A DNA stretch of 59,625 bases from Verrucomicrobiaceae bacterium UBA7681 (lineage in GTDB: Bacteria; Verrucomicrobiota; Verrucomicrobiia; Verrucomicrobiales; Verrucomicrobiaceae). The stretch's first letter is position 1. Every line of letters starts with the position of its first letter. Shown here piece after piece: positions 8,567 to 16,842 of the stretch. The stretch is from contig DLGZ01000059.1 in NCBI GenBank assembly GCA_002482965.1, forward strand, positions 46,167-105,791, read 5' to 3'. The translations under genes were made by a program, and so were the position numbers. The notes under the pieces were generated by a model, which did no database searches, was not told where the DNA came from, and was given only the letters and a program-made list of their open reading frames with translations.

Positions 8567-9394
8567 TCAGCGTTGTCCTATCACGCTGAAGTCGAGATCG
8601 CCCTTCCCGGCATCGACTCCGGCGCGCATGGCGGCGGCGGTGCATTCGAGGGCGGGTGTCTTGAGCCTGGCCTCCGCAGCGAGTTCGCGGGCGAAGTCGG
8701 CGTCCTTGAGCATGTTGCGCAGGGCAAAGTGAGGCTCGAAGTCGCTCTTGATGATGGCGGGCAGCTTCATGCCAATGAGAGCGGAGAAGTTGGCGTTTGA
8801 TTCCAGCGCCTCGAGCAAACGCTCGAGAGGGATATTATTGGCCTTGGTGATGTCTGCTGCTTCGGACACGGCTTCTACGATCACGGCGGAGACGAGATTG
8901 GTGACGATCTTGAGCACCATGGCATCGCCAATGGCACCGAGTGGGAGAATCTTGGCGGCACTGGCGGCGAGCACGGGTTTGGCGCGCTCCAGCAGCAGTT
9001 CGCTGCCGCCGATGTAGTAGCTGAGCTTGCCATTCTGCGCGGCCATCTTGCTGCCGGTGAAGGGCGCATCGAGAAAGGCGGCACCGGTTTCTTCGACGAG
9101 TTGCGCGGCTTGCAGGGTGGCCTTTTTGCTTACCGTGGCGTGATTCATGACGAGATGCCCGGCTTTGAGTGCGGGCTTCATGTCTTCGATGGCGTCGAGC
9201 AGTGCCGCGCTGTCACGCACGAAAATTTGGATGATGCCTGCGGCTTCGGCCACCTCATGGGGTGAGGCGAGGAAGTTTGGCACGGGGCGTGCGCTGCGGC
9301 TCCACACAAAGACCTCATGCCCGGCCTTGCGCAGATTGTCCGCCACACGACTGCCGATGATGCCGAGCCCGAGAATGCCAACGTTTTGTTTCAT
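8567..9394 (-). CDS. NAD(P)-dependent oxidoreductase, 3-hydroxyisobutyrate dehydrogenase/GLYR1 family
   Basis: Cytosolic beta-hydroxyacid dehydrogenase of 275 residues. The N-terminal Rossmann fold starts with GILGLGIIGSRVADNL, and the substrate-binding signature is DAPFTGSKMAAQNGKL. The catalytic lysine region reads KIVTNLVSAVIVEAVSEA, with the conserved lysine first. The second half is the all-helical dimerisation domain. The family reduces or oxidises small 3-hydroxy acids or succinic/glyoxylic semialdehydes; the exact substrate is open. The start at 9394 is 87 bp from the divergent P-type ATPase start, so the two may share a control region. Confidence 0.9.
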   Translation of the reverse strand: MKQNVGILGLGIIGSRVADNLRKAGHEVFVWSRSARPVPNFLASPHEVAEAAGIIQIFVRDSAALLDAIEDMKPALKAGHLVMNHATVSKKATLQAAQLVEETGAAFLDAPFTGSKMAAQNGKLSYYIGGSELLLERAKPVLAASAAKILPLGAIGDAMVLKIVTNLVSAVIVEAVSEAADITKANNIPLERLLEALESNANFSALIGMKLPAIIKSDFEPHFALRNMLKDADFARELAAEARLKTPALECTAAAMRAGVDAGKGDLDFSVIGQR

Positions 9395-9427
9395 GCCACG
9401 CCCTTAGCGCGCATTTGCTACTGCGCA

Positions 9428-9451
9428 ACCCATGGGGTGCATTACCCATGG
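9428..9451. promoter_or_regulatory. Candidate operator: repeated ACCCATGG boxes in a divergent promoter region
   Basis: ACCCATGG occurs at 9428-9435 and again at 9444-9451, 16 bp apart, each holding the palindrome CCATGG. They sit in the 87-bp gap between two divergent genes (dehydrogenase and cation ATPase). The spacing, about one and a half helix turns, is compatible with a dimeric regulator, but chance occurrence is not excluded. Confidence 0.25.
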
Positions 9452-9481
9452 CGGTTGTCGTGATCTAAATTATGATGAGCC

Positions 9482-12181
9482 ATGCTGACATTTCCATCGC
9501 TCATCTGGCACGCGGCAGAATCTGGAAAAATTGTGGAGGCGCTAGACTCCGATGCCCAGGCCGGACTGAGCGGCAGCGAGGCGGCTGAGCGTCTGAAGCA
9601 GCACGGCCTGAACGAACTTCCGGAGGACAAGCACAAGCCGATGTGGCGGGTGTTTGCATCGCAGTTCGCGAGTCCCTTGATCTACATTCTGTTCGTCGCG
9701 GCGGTGATCTCTTTTGCGATGGGGCATGTCAGTGACGCGGTGGTGATCCTGATGGTCGTGCTGATCAATGCGCTCATCGGTGCAGTGCAGGAGGGCCGAG
9801 CGGAACATTCCATGACGACGCTGCGCAAGCTCTCGGCGCTGAAGGTGCGTGTGGTTCGGGATGGAAAGGAATCGATCATAGAAGCACGGGAGCTGGTGCC
9901 GGGAGACATTCTTCTTCTCGGAGCAGGAGATCAGGTGGGCGCCGATGCGAGACTGCTCGAAGCAGCGTCTTTGGAAGCCACTGAAGCCGCGCTCACGGGA
10001 GAGTCGCTGCCAGTTCAGAAACACACCGAGGAGGTGGCTGAGGACGCAGGACTGGGCGACCGCAGGAACATGATTTACTCCGGCACGCACCTCACAGCAG
10101 GCCGTGGTCGTGCGGTGGTGGTGGCCACGGGCCTGCAAACTGAGGTGGGAAAAATTGCCAGCCTGACGGCAACGTCGGAGGAACCCAAAACACCGCTGGA
10201 AGTTCGGCTCAAGCAGTTTGGGAACTGGCTGGTGGGCGCTTCCATCGTGCTCTTTGTCCTGATCCTCGCTTTCGGCCTGCTGCGAGGCATGCCTTTTGTG
10301 ACCATTTTCATGGTGGCCATCAGTCAGATGGTTTCGATGGTGCCCGAGGGCCTGCCGGTGGCCATGACCATCGCGCTGGCGGTGGGCATGCAGCGGATGG
10401 CGCGCCGAGGGGCCATCGTGCGACGACTCGCCGCCGTGGAGACACTCGGATCCACCAGCATCATCTGCAGCGACAAGACCGGCACGCTCACGAAGAACGA
10501 GATGACTGTCACCACGCTGATCCTGCCGGATGGTCGTCAAATCGAAGCCACGGGAGCAGGCTATTCGCCTGAAGGCAAACTGCTCGACACCAGCCAGGAC
10601 GATGCTGCGCTGAGAGCTTTGCTGGAGGCGATCACGCTTTGCAACGATGCGAATCTTGTAGCGCCAGAAGCGGAAGAAACACGCTGGCGGCCGCTGGGTG
10701 ATCCCACCGAGGCTGCTTTGCTTACTGTCGCACTCAAAGGTGGCGTGGAACTCGAAACGCTGCGCCATGAGTGGCCGCGCCGTGCGGAGATTCCCTTCGA
10801 CTCAGCGGTGAAGATGATGGCCACGCAGCATGACCATGAGGGCAAGTGCCGGGTGCTGGTCAAAGGGGCACCCGAGAAGCTGCTCGATCTCTGCGATCCT
10901 GCGACACTGGATCTCGCACAGGCTCAGCAAACGTCCGAGAAACTCGCGGGGCAGGCTCTCCGTGTGCTCGCCGTAGCCGAGGTGTACGACGTCCCGCTTG
11001 ATGAAAAGGCTGGTTTTGAACCCTGGCGCGGCCGGCTGTGCTTTCTCGGTTTGCTGGGCCAGATGGATCCACCGCGTGAAGAGGTGAAGGTGGCCGTGGC
11101 CGAGTGTCTGGCTGCGGGCATCCGTCCGGTGATGGTCACCGGAGATCACAAGGCCACCGGGCTTGCCATCGCGACCGAGCTGGGCATCGCAAGGCCCGGT
11201 GACATTGCCGTGGACAGTGCGGAACTCGAAGCGATGTCCGAGGCCGATCTGTGCGCCAGCTTGGAACGCATCTCCGTTTTTGCGCGGGTGCAACCGGCGC
11301 AGAAGCTGCGCATCGTCAAAGCCTTCCAGTCGCAGAAGCAGGTCGTCGCCATGACTGGAGATGGCGTCAATGACGCTCCGGCGCTCGCTGCGGCGGACGT
11401 CGGCGTGGCGATGGGCATCACCGGCACGGAGGTGGCCAAGGGCGCGGCGAAGATTGTCATCACGGATGACAACTTCGCCACCATCGTCAAGGCTATCGAG
11501 GAAGGCCGGCTCGTGTATCAGAACCTCAAGAAGGTCGTGCTGTTCCTGTTTGCCACCTCCATCGACGAAGTTCTCGTGCTGCTGCTTGCGCTGCTGTGCG
11601 GCTACCCGCTGCCGCTGGCAGCGGTGCAGATCCTGTGGATCAACATCGTGACCGAAGGCGCGGTGACGGTGAACCTGATCATGGAAGGCCTGGAGGGCGA
11701 TGAAATGCGCCGCCAACCCACGCCAATGAATGAGCAGCTGATCACACGGCCGATGCTCCAAAGGCTGCTGCTCATGGTCAGCACCTCGGTGGCGGCAATC
11801 TTCGGTTTCTTCCTGTGGCGGCAGGCCAGCGGCGTTCCGTTTGCACTCGTGCAGACGGAGACCTTCACACTGATCGCCGTGACCCAGTGGTTCAATGTTC
11901 TCAACTGCCGCAGCGCCACCCAATCATCCTTCACCCTTGATGTGCTGCGCAATCGATGGCTCGTCGGCGGGCTCATTCTTGGCAACGCCCTGCACATCCT
12001 CGTCATCTACACCGCACCGATGAACCGGATTTTCCACACGGTGCCGATCCCGCTGGAGGACGTCCTCCTTCTCGGCCTCATCGGCAGCAGCGTGCTGTGG
12101 GTCGAAGAACTCAGGAAGTGGCGCGCACGCCGCAGAAGCGCCGATGACGGCGTCAAGGAGCCGGTTCAGAGTGATCAATGA
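9482..12181 (+). CDS. P2-type cation-transporting ATPase
   Basis: Inner-membrane pump of 899 residues with the full P-type layout. There is an N-terminal cation-ATPase domain (HAAESGKIVEALDSD onward) and the A-domain TGES at about 172-175. The membrane proline motif is VPEGLPVAM at about 287-295. The phosphorylated aspartate of SDKTGTLTKNE is about residue 331, and the hinge TGDGVNDAP is at about 625-633. Six C-terminal helices follow. The P2 signature places it with Ca2+/Na+/Mg2+-like pumps; no N-terminal heavy-metal domain (CxxC) is present, so copper or zinc is unlikely. It is next to the Ca2+/Na+ exchanger gene. Ion specificity is inferred. The last 29 bases overlap the convergent parvulin gene. 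Confidence 0.93.
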   Translation: MLTFPSLIWHAAESGKIVEALDSDAQAGLSGSEAAERLKQHGLNELPEDKHKPMWRVFASQFASPLIYILFVAAVISFAMGHVSDAVVILMVVLINALIGAVQEGRAEHSMTTLRKLSALKVRVVRDGKESIIEARELVPGDILLLGAGDQVGADARLLEAASLEATEAALTGESLPVQKHTEEVAEDAGLGDRRNMIYSGTHLTAGRGRAVVVATGLQTEVGKIASLTATSEEPKTPLEVRLKQFGNWLVGASIVLFVLILAFGLLRGMPFVTIFMVAISQMVSMVPEGLPVAMTIALAVGMQRMARRGAIVRRLAAVETLGSTSIICSDKTGTLTKNEMTVTTLILPDGRQIEATGAGYSPEGKLLDTSQDDAALRALLEAITLCNDANLVAPEAEETRWRPLGDPTEAALLTVALKGGVELETLRHEWPRRAEIPFDSAVKMMATQHDHEGKCRVLVKGAPEKLLDLCDPATLDLAQAQQTSEKLAGQALRVLAVAEVYDVPLDEKAGFEPWRGRLCFLGLLGQMDPPREEVKVAVAECLAAGIRPVMVTGDHKATGLAIATELGIARPGDIAVDSAELEAMSEADLCASLERISVFARVQPAQKLRIVKAFQSQKQVVAMTGDGVNDAPALAAADVGVAMGITGTEVAKGAAKIVITDDNFATIVKAIEEGRLVYQNLKKVVLFLFATSIDEVLVLLLALLCGYPLPLAAVQILWINIVTEGAVTVNLIMEGLEGDEMRRQPTPMNEQLITRPMLQRLLLMVSTSVAAIFGFFLWRQASGVPFALVQTETFTLIAVTQWFNVLNCRSATQSSFTLDVLRNRWLVGGLILGNALHILVIYTAPMNRIFHTVPIPLEDVLLLGLIGSSVLWVEELRKWRARRRSADDGVKEPVQSDQ

Positions 12182-13172
12182 CCTCGGCGTGATAAGACAC
12201 TGACTGAGGGGAGTTTTGGCGGAGTTCGGCGAGGAGACTCTGGACGGCCTCCTCACGCCCTTGGCTGATGAGCAGCGCGGTGATTTCGGCTTTCGCCTCA
12301 TCAAAGGTCGGGAGGCGTGAGGCATGGCGCTCCAGCACGAGAATGAGGTGCCAGCCGAGCTGCGTCTGCACGGGCGCGCTGGGCCGGCCGATTTTGAGCT
12401 GTTGCACGGCGGCGATGAAATCCGCCGGCATTCGCTCATGCGTGAACCAGCCGAGGTCGCCGCCGAGAGTTTTGCTGCGAGCGTCATCGGAATGTTCCTT
12501 CGCCAGTTGAGCGAAGGTCTTCTCCTGCGCCAAAAGCTGGCGCTGGATTTCGCGGATTTCCGGCTCGCGGTCTGACTTCGTTTTGTCGTGCCGGGTGAGG
12601 AAGATGTGCGCGGCATGCTGTGCCTGCGGGATTCGCAGGGTTTCCTTGAACTCATCGTACCAGGCGCGCACGTCCTGCTGGGTAATCTCATTGAGACGAG
12701 GCTGAATTTGCTCCGCGATCCATGCTTCATCGAGCTGTGCGTCGTAGATCCGGGCATCCAGCGACTTTGGCGTTAGTTGCTGGGCGGCCAGGCGGCCGGG
12801 AAACTCTGCGGCATCGGCGAACTGCCGGAGCATTCTCTCTGACTCACGTTTCGCGGCGGGCTGGGAGGCTCCCGTGTTGAGAGTACTCTTGGTACGACAG
12901 GCACGCAGGAGGCGGTCGTTCACCAGATTTTCGAGCTCCCGCCAGCGGGTCTGCTTGCGCGCGGCTGGATCTAGACTGGCCCAGGACTGATCGTGCTTCC
13001 AGAGGTGCTCTCGCATCGCCTCCTGCAGTTCCTGCTGTGAGATTGGCTGGCCGTAAACCTCCGCTGCAGCTACCTCCCGCCCCTTGAAGGCATGCATGTC
13101 CGCCAGGAAGTAGCAGGCAGCGATGGATGCGGCGGCAAGCCACCACGGAAAGCTCTGGAACGAACGCGACAT
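12153..13172 (-). CDS. Periplasmic/membrane-anchored parvulin-type peptidylprolyl isomerase
   Basis: SurA/PpiC-like folding factor. Starting at the ATG at 13172 (an upstream start at 13211 is less likely), it has an N-terminal hydrophobic anchor (SFPWWLAAASIAACYFLA). A helical chaperone-like region follows (VYGQPISQQELQEAM...). A parvulin domain is at about residues 185-295, with the family marks AAHIFLTRHDK, LAKEHSDDARSKTLGGDLGW and FTHERMPADF. It ends with an acidic tail. It acts on exported proteins in the envelope. It overlaps the ATPase gene end to end in opposite directions. Confidence 0.88.
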   Translation of the reverse strand: MSRSFQSFPWWLAAASIAACYFLADMHAFKGREVAAAEVYGQPISQQELQEAMREHLWKHDQSWASLDPAARKQTRWRELENLVNDRLLRACRTKSTLNTGASQPAAKRESERMLRQFADAAEFPGRLAAQQLTPKSLDARIYDAQLDEAWIAEQIQPRLNEITQQDVRAWYDEFKETLRIPQAQHAAHIFLTRHDKTKSDREPEIREIQRQLLAQEKTFAQLAKEHSDDARSKTLGGDLGWFTHERMPADFIAAVQQLKIGRPSAPVQTQLGWHLILVLERHASRLPTFDEAKAEITALLISQGREEAVQSLLAELRQNSPQSVSYHAEVIDHSEPAP

Positions 13173-13305
13173 CAGAATTGGCAGCTTAGGACAGGGCTTT
13201 TGGACATCCAATGAACAGTGCCCGAGCGATTGAATAAATATTTATAATAATTTTCACAAAATAAACCTAGATTTATTGATCCGGTATTATAAATTTCATA
13301 CACTC

Positions 13306-14097
13306 ATGACATTCCGAAGGTTATTTCCCTTGGTATTTGCGGCCTGCACCCTCACGGCTGCAGCGGCAACTATTAGCGTGACCGGACTGGACAACAACGG
13401 CGAGGCGATCGGCCAGTATAATATCAACGGTCAGACCTACTGGTGGCTGTGCATTGAGCCGGCTACACCTGCTCTGAGCAACGCGACCATCACGGCAGAG
13501 ACCTACTCGTTTCATGATGGCTGGACCGTGCAGAACACGGAGCGCAACGATATCTATCTGTCGGATGCCGTTTTCTACGCACCCATCATTTCGAAACAGG
13601 TCGCCGTGATGGAGTACGTCCTCGACACCTTCCTGCCTTGGGACACCCTGGCAGGAGCCTCGGGCCGTTTCCTTGAGCAGAGCGGCGACTACCTCGACTT
13701 TGTCAATGACGACGCCTTCTACAATGCGATGTACGCCATCCAGGACTTCCTTTCCCAGACTGCAGGCTCGCCGCCGAGAGACGATTTCCGGGTCATGGAC
13801 GACTACGTGGACTATTTTGCAGGCCATGGCAATACCACGGATGATAACCGTTCCCTCCTTTTCCAGAGCATCCTGAGTGATGTCGAAGCCAAGGATTTGG
13901 CGGGCTTCTTCGCCACCTACACCGCCCAGCACAACTACTTCACCGTCAACACCCTCTTAGACGAAGCTGACCCGGATAACTGGCAGGACGGTCTCGTCAT
14001 CGGAGGCTTTTCCCCTGTTCCTGAGCCGGGCGGGGCACTCCTCATCGCCAGTTGCGGCATCGCATGGACATTGCGTCGCCGCCGTCGGATTGGGTGA
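13306..14097 (+). CDS. PEP-CTERM sorting-domain protein
   Basis: Exported protein of 263 residues with a signal peptide (FRRLFPLVFAACTLTAAAAT) and, at the end, a PEP-CTERM signal: VPEPGGALL, a short hydrophobic helix, then RRRRRIG. The family is cut and transferred by an exosortase (EpsH) to the cell surface or extracellular matrix. No exosortase gene is seen in this window. The mature domain (VTGLDNNGEAIGQYNINGQTYW...) is an unrecognised beta-rich fold typical of PEP-CTERM cargo. The start at 13306 is preferred over a TTG at 13276 because it gives a normal signal peptide. An AT-rich region of about 100 bp lies upstream. Confidence 0.8.
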   Translation: MTFRRLFPLVFAACTLTAAAATISVTGLDNNGEAIGQYNINGQTYWWLCIEPATPALSNATITAETYSFHDGWTVQNTERNDIYLSDAVFYAPIISKQVAVMEYVLDTFLPWDTLAGASGRFLEQSGDYLDFVNDDAFYNAMYAIQDFLSQTAGSPPRDDFRVMDDYVDYFAGHGNTTDDNRSLLFQSILSDVEAKDLAGFFATYTAQHNYFTVNTLLDEADPDNWQDGLVIGGFSPVPEPGGALLIASCGIAWTLRRRRRIG

Positions 14098-14098
14098 C

Positions 14099-14872
14099 TC
14101 ACTGGGCGTTCGGGCGTAATGCCTCAAACCACGCCTGGGTGAACTGAGGATCCAGCCTGCCGTAAAAGGCCATCACCAGCATCGCCTTCTGATTCACCTT
14201 GGGAAACTGCGCCACCGCGCGCCAGAGTGCTTCATCACCCATAAGCAAGCGTGCGGAGACCGAATTGAAGTCCTCTTCCAAACTCGCCTGAGCATAGGCG
14301 TGCAGAAACCCCGCCTCGTGGAGGGTCGCATCCAGCCGACGGGAAGCCTTTTGCAGCTTTATCGCCTGCACCCCGCTGCCGAGATAGCGGAAGTCCGGTG
14401 GGTTGATTTCCTGCCACCGCTTCATGTCGAGATTTTGAGGCAGGTTGCGGAGCAGGATGCTGGAAAACTCCGCATGAAAAATTCCCTCCAGCACCGCATC
14501 AGAAGCCTTGCCTGAGTTTGCCAGATAAACTGCGCTGCGGGAATTGGTTCCGCCCGTCGGCACGCCGCTGTAGGCCAGACTTCCCACCACATAAACCCGC
14601 TGCAGATGCCTCCGCAGCAGAACCGCAGGGTACTTGGCCAGAGCACGCGCCACCAATTTCTGAGATCTCTCGCGCTGCGCCGTCTCCAGGATCGTCGCTT
14701 GAGCATTCACCTTTGCGGACAACCAGCTCTGCGGAAAAATCTCCGATCCCGCCGCATCGAGACTCACCACTGGCTCATTCCCATCCGTGTCACCTTTTGC
14801 AGGAGGCGACGCCGACTGGACCCTTGCGACGAAGTTCAGGCAGAGGAGCCAAATCAAAACAGTGTTCTTCAT
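14099..14872 (-). CDS. Secreted metallopeptidase-like protein with degenerate metal motif
   Basis: 257 residues from the ATG at 14872, with a signal peptide (MKNTVLIWLLCLNFVARVQS). The core (VYVVGSLAYSGVPTGGTN, then IFHAEFSSILLRN) looks like the beta-strand/helix of a zincin metallopeptidase, in which the helix should read HExxH. Here the helix reads HAEFS, so the second histidine is missing and catalysis by the usual mechanism is unlikely. A later DFNSVSARLLMGDEALW stretch resembles the downstream acidic segment of such enzymes. The family is not firmly recognised; this is a structural guess. It is convergent with the PEP-CTERM gene. Confidence 0.6.
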   Translation of the reverse strand: MKNTVLIWLLCLNFVARVQSASPPAKGDTDGNEPVVSLDAAGSEIFPQSWLSAKVNAQATILETAQRERSQKLVARALAKYPAVLLRRHLQRVYVVGSLAYSGVPTGGTNSRSAVYLANSGKASDAVLEGIFHAEFSSILLRNLPQNLDMKRWQEINPPDFRYLGSGVQAIKLQKASRRLDATLHEAGFLHAYAQASLEEDFNSVSARLLMGDEALWRAVAQFPKVNQKAMLVMAFYGRLDPQFTQAWFEALRPNAQ

Positions 14873-15044
14873 AGCCTCTGACAACGTCTGCCGCCCTGCG
14901 ATCCTTAAACTCAAACTGAGTCAGCTGAGATCCATTGCGCACGCTGAAGAAGCTCGCACAATCGCGTAATTTCCCAGTTTTGTGTCGCCATTTTACAAAT
15001 ACCTGACTTGTGAGCCCGTAATTACCATAGAGAATGCGTCACAA

Positions 15045-15058
15045 ACGATAAAGATCGT
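15045..15058. other. Short inverted repeat before the MbnP-MbnH fusion gene
   Basis: ACGAT-AAAG-ATCGT forms a 5-bp palindrome just upstream of the ATG at 15064, flanked by GTCAC on both sides. It could be a regulator site or an RNA hairpin near the ribosome-binding region; I find no clear -35/-10 pair in the 150-bp upstream gap. Confidence 0.25.
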
Positions 15059-15063
15059 CACTT

Positions 15064-16842
15064 ATGCGCCGCATTTTCACAAACACCCCACTTTCAGAGG
15101 TGCCTTACAGGGCATGGGCGATGGTGTTCTGTGGTGCCTGGTTGCTCACGCTGGCAGCTTCGGGGCAGGACTTGCAGTTGGAGATCATGCCGATGGTGAA
15201 TGGTCAGGCGCTGCGGCTGAATGAGCCGCAGGGACTGGCGGTGGCGACGCAGGTGACGCGACTTGACTGCCTGCTCTCAGGGCTGGCTTTGCAGAAAAAG
15301 GATGGCACCTGGCTGGAGTCGAAGGACTGGTTTGCGTACCTAAGTACGACGGCGGGTCGTCTGACCGCGAAGGTCGCGGGCATGCCTGAGGGCGAGTACA
15401 AGGGCATCCGCTTCCGCATTGGTGTGGATGAGGCCACGAACAAATCGGACCCGAATGGCTATGCAGCGAATGATGCGCTCAATCCGCAGGTCAATGGCCT
15501 GCACTGGGGCTGGCAGAGCGGGTATATTTTTATGGCGCTTGAAGGCCGATTCTCCAAGGACGGCAAGGAGAACGGTTTCTCGTATCACATCGCCAATGCT
15601 CCGCAGTTGATGACGGTGGAACTGCCGGTGGAGTTTCGCGGCGGCAGGCCGCTGACGCTGGCGGTGGAGCTGGATGTGCAACGGGCACTGAAGGACATTG
15701 ATTTCGCGAAGGATGGCACCTCGACGCATTCGCGTGCGGAGGATGTGCTGGCGGCGAAGTTGAAGACGAACATCGAGCACGCATTCCGAGTGCGCAGTGT
15801 GAACTACGATGTGTATCAGACACCGACGTTCGCGACGGTGCCTGCCCCCCTGCCCGCTGGCACCCATGCGCTGACGCCGGCGATGACGCAGCGGTTTCCA
15901 CAGGTGCAACTGCCTGCCGACAATCCGCTGACGCAGGAAGGCGTGGCGCTGGGCCGGCGGTTGTTTCATGACACGCGGCTGTCGGTCAATCAGACGCAGT
16001 CCTGCGCGTCCTGCCATGATCAAACGCATGCCTTTGCCGATGAGCGGCGTTTCAGCCCCGGCGCGCAGCAGCAGAAGGGCAGACGGAATGCGATGCCGTT
16101 GTTCAATCTGGCCTGGCAGCAGTCTTTCTTCTGGGATGGCCGTGCGGCCACGCTGCGTGAGCAGGTGCTGATGCCGATCCAGGACGCGCACGAGATGAAT
16201 GAGACGCTGCCCAAGGTCATCGCCAAGCTGAGCGCGGATACGGAGTGCATTCAGGCTTTTGCGAAGGCCTTTGGCTCCGCAGAGATCACGCCTGAGCGTG
16301 TGGCGAAAGCACTGGAGCAGTTTCTGCTAACGCTTGTGTCTCAAGAGTCGCGCTTTGACCGTGCGGTACGCAAGGTGGCGGAACTGACGGAAAGCGAGAA
16401 GCGCGGGCTGCAGCTCTTCGTGACGGAGTTTGATCCCAAACGCGGGCTGCGCGGTGCCGACTGCTTTCACTGCCATGGCGGCACGCTGTTCGTGAGCCAG
16501 TCGTTTGCCAGCAACGGCCTTGAGCTTGCGGATGATGACCTCGGCCGCATGGCGGTGACGCAGAACGCCGCTGACCGTGGAAAATTCAAAACGCCGAGCC
16601 TGCGCAATGTGGCCCGCACCGCGCCCTACATGCATGATGGCCGCTTCACCACGCTGGAGGAGGTGGTGGAACACTACAGCAGCGGCGTGCGCCGCACCGC
16701 CACGCTGGACCCAAATCTGGCGAAGCATCCAGAAGGCGGCATACAACTCACGACGCAGGAGAAGACCGACCTGGTGGCCTTTCTCAAGACGCTGACGGAT
16801 GAAAGCTTCACCGGCTCCGCAGCCACCAACGCCGTACGATGA
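15064..16842 (+). CDS. Fused MbnP-like copper-binding domain and MbnH/MauG-like di-haem cytochrome c peroxidase
   Basis: 592 residues, exported (a positively charged n-region before AMVFCGAWLLTLAASGQ). Domain 1 (about 38-260) resembles MbnP: it holds the hallmark LHWGWQSGYIF (His147, Trp148, Trp150), the EGRF turn and a later His175. Domain 2 (about 275-590) is a di-haem peroxidase: CASCH at 314-318 and CFHCH at 467-471 bind two c-type haems. The family marks FFWDGRAATL and TAPYMHDGRF are present, the Met in the latter being a likely distal haem ligand. In methanobactin loci MbnP and MbnH are separate proteins, and MbnH converts a Trp of MbnP to kynurenine to make a copper site. Here both are in one chain, so intramolecular modification is inferred. 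The stop overlaps the giant oxidase start by ATGA. Confidence 0.85.
   Translation: MRRIFTNTPLSEVPYRAWAMVFCGAWLLTLAASGQDLQLEIMPMVNGQALRLNEPQGLAVATQVTRLDCLLSGLALQKKDGTWLESKDWFAYLSTTAGRLTAKVAGMPEGEYKGIRFRIGVDEATNKSDPNGYAANDALNPQVNGLHWGWQSGYIFMALEGRFSKDGKENGFSYHIANAPQLMTVELPVEFRGGRPLTLAVELDVQRALKDIDFAKDGTSTHSRAEDVLAAKLKTNIEHAFRVRSVNYDVYQTPTFATVPAPLPAGTHALTPAMTQRFPQVQLPADNPLTQEGVALGRRLFHDTRLSVNQTQSCASCHDQTHAFADERRFSPGAQQQKGRRNAMPLFNLAWQQSFFWDGRAATLREQVLMPIQDAHEMNETLPKVIAKLSADTECIQAFAKAFGSAEITPERVAKALEQFLLTLVSQESRFDRAVRKVAELTESEKRGLQLFVTEFDPKRGLRGADCFHCHGGTLFVSQSFASNGLELADDDLGRMAVTQNAADRGKFKTPSLRNVARTAPYMHDGRFTTLEEVVEHYSSGVRRTATLDPNLAKHPEGGIQLTTQEKTDLVAFLKTLTDESFTGSAATNAVR

Noticed and set aside
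9542..11923. Two long minus-strand frames (408 and 373 codons) under the cation ATPase
   Set aside because: The sense strand encodes a motif-complete P-type ATPase; the antisense proteins are His/Arg-rich and without motifs.
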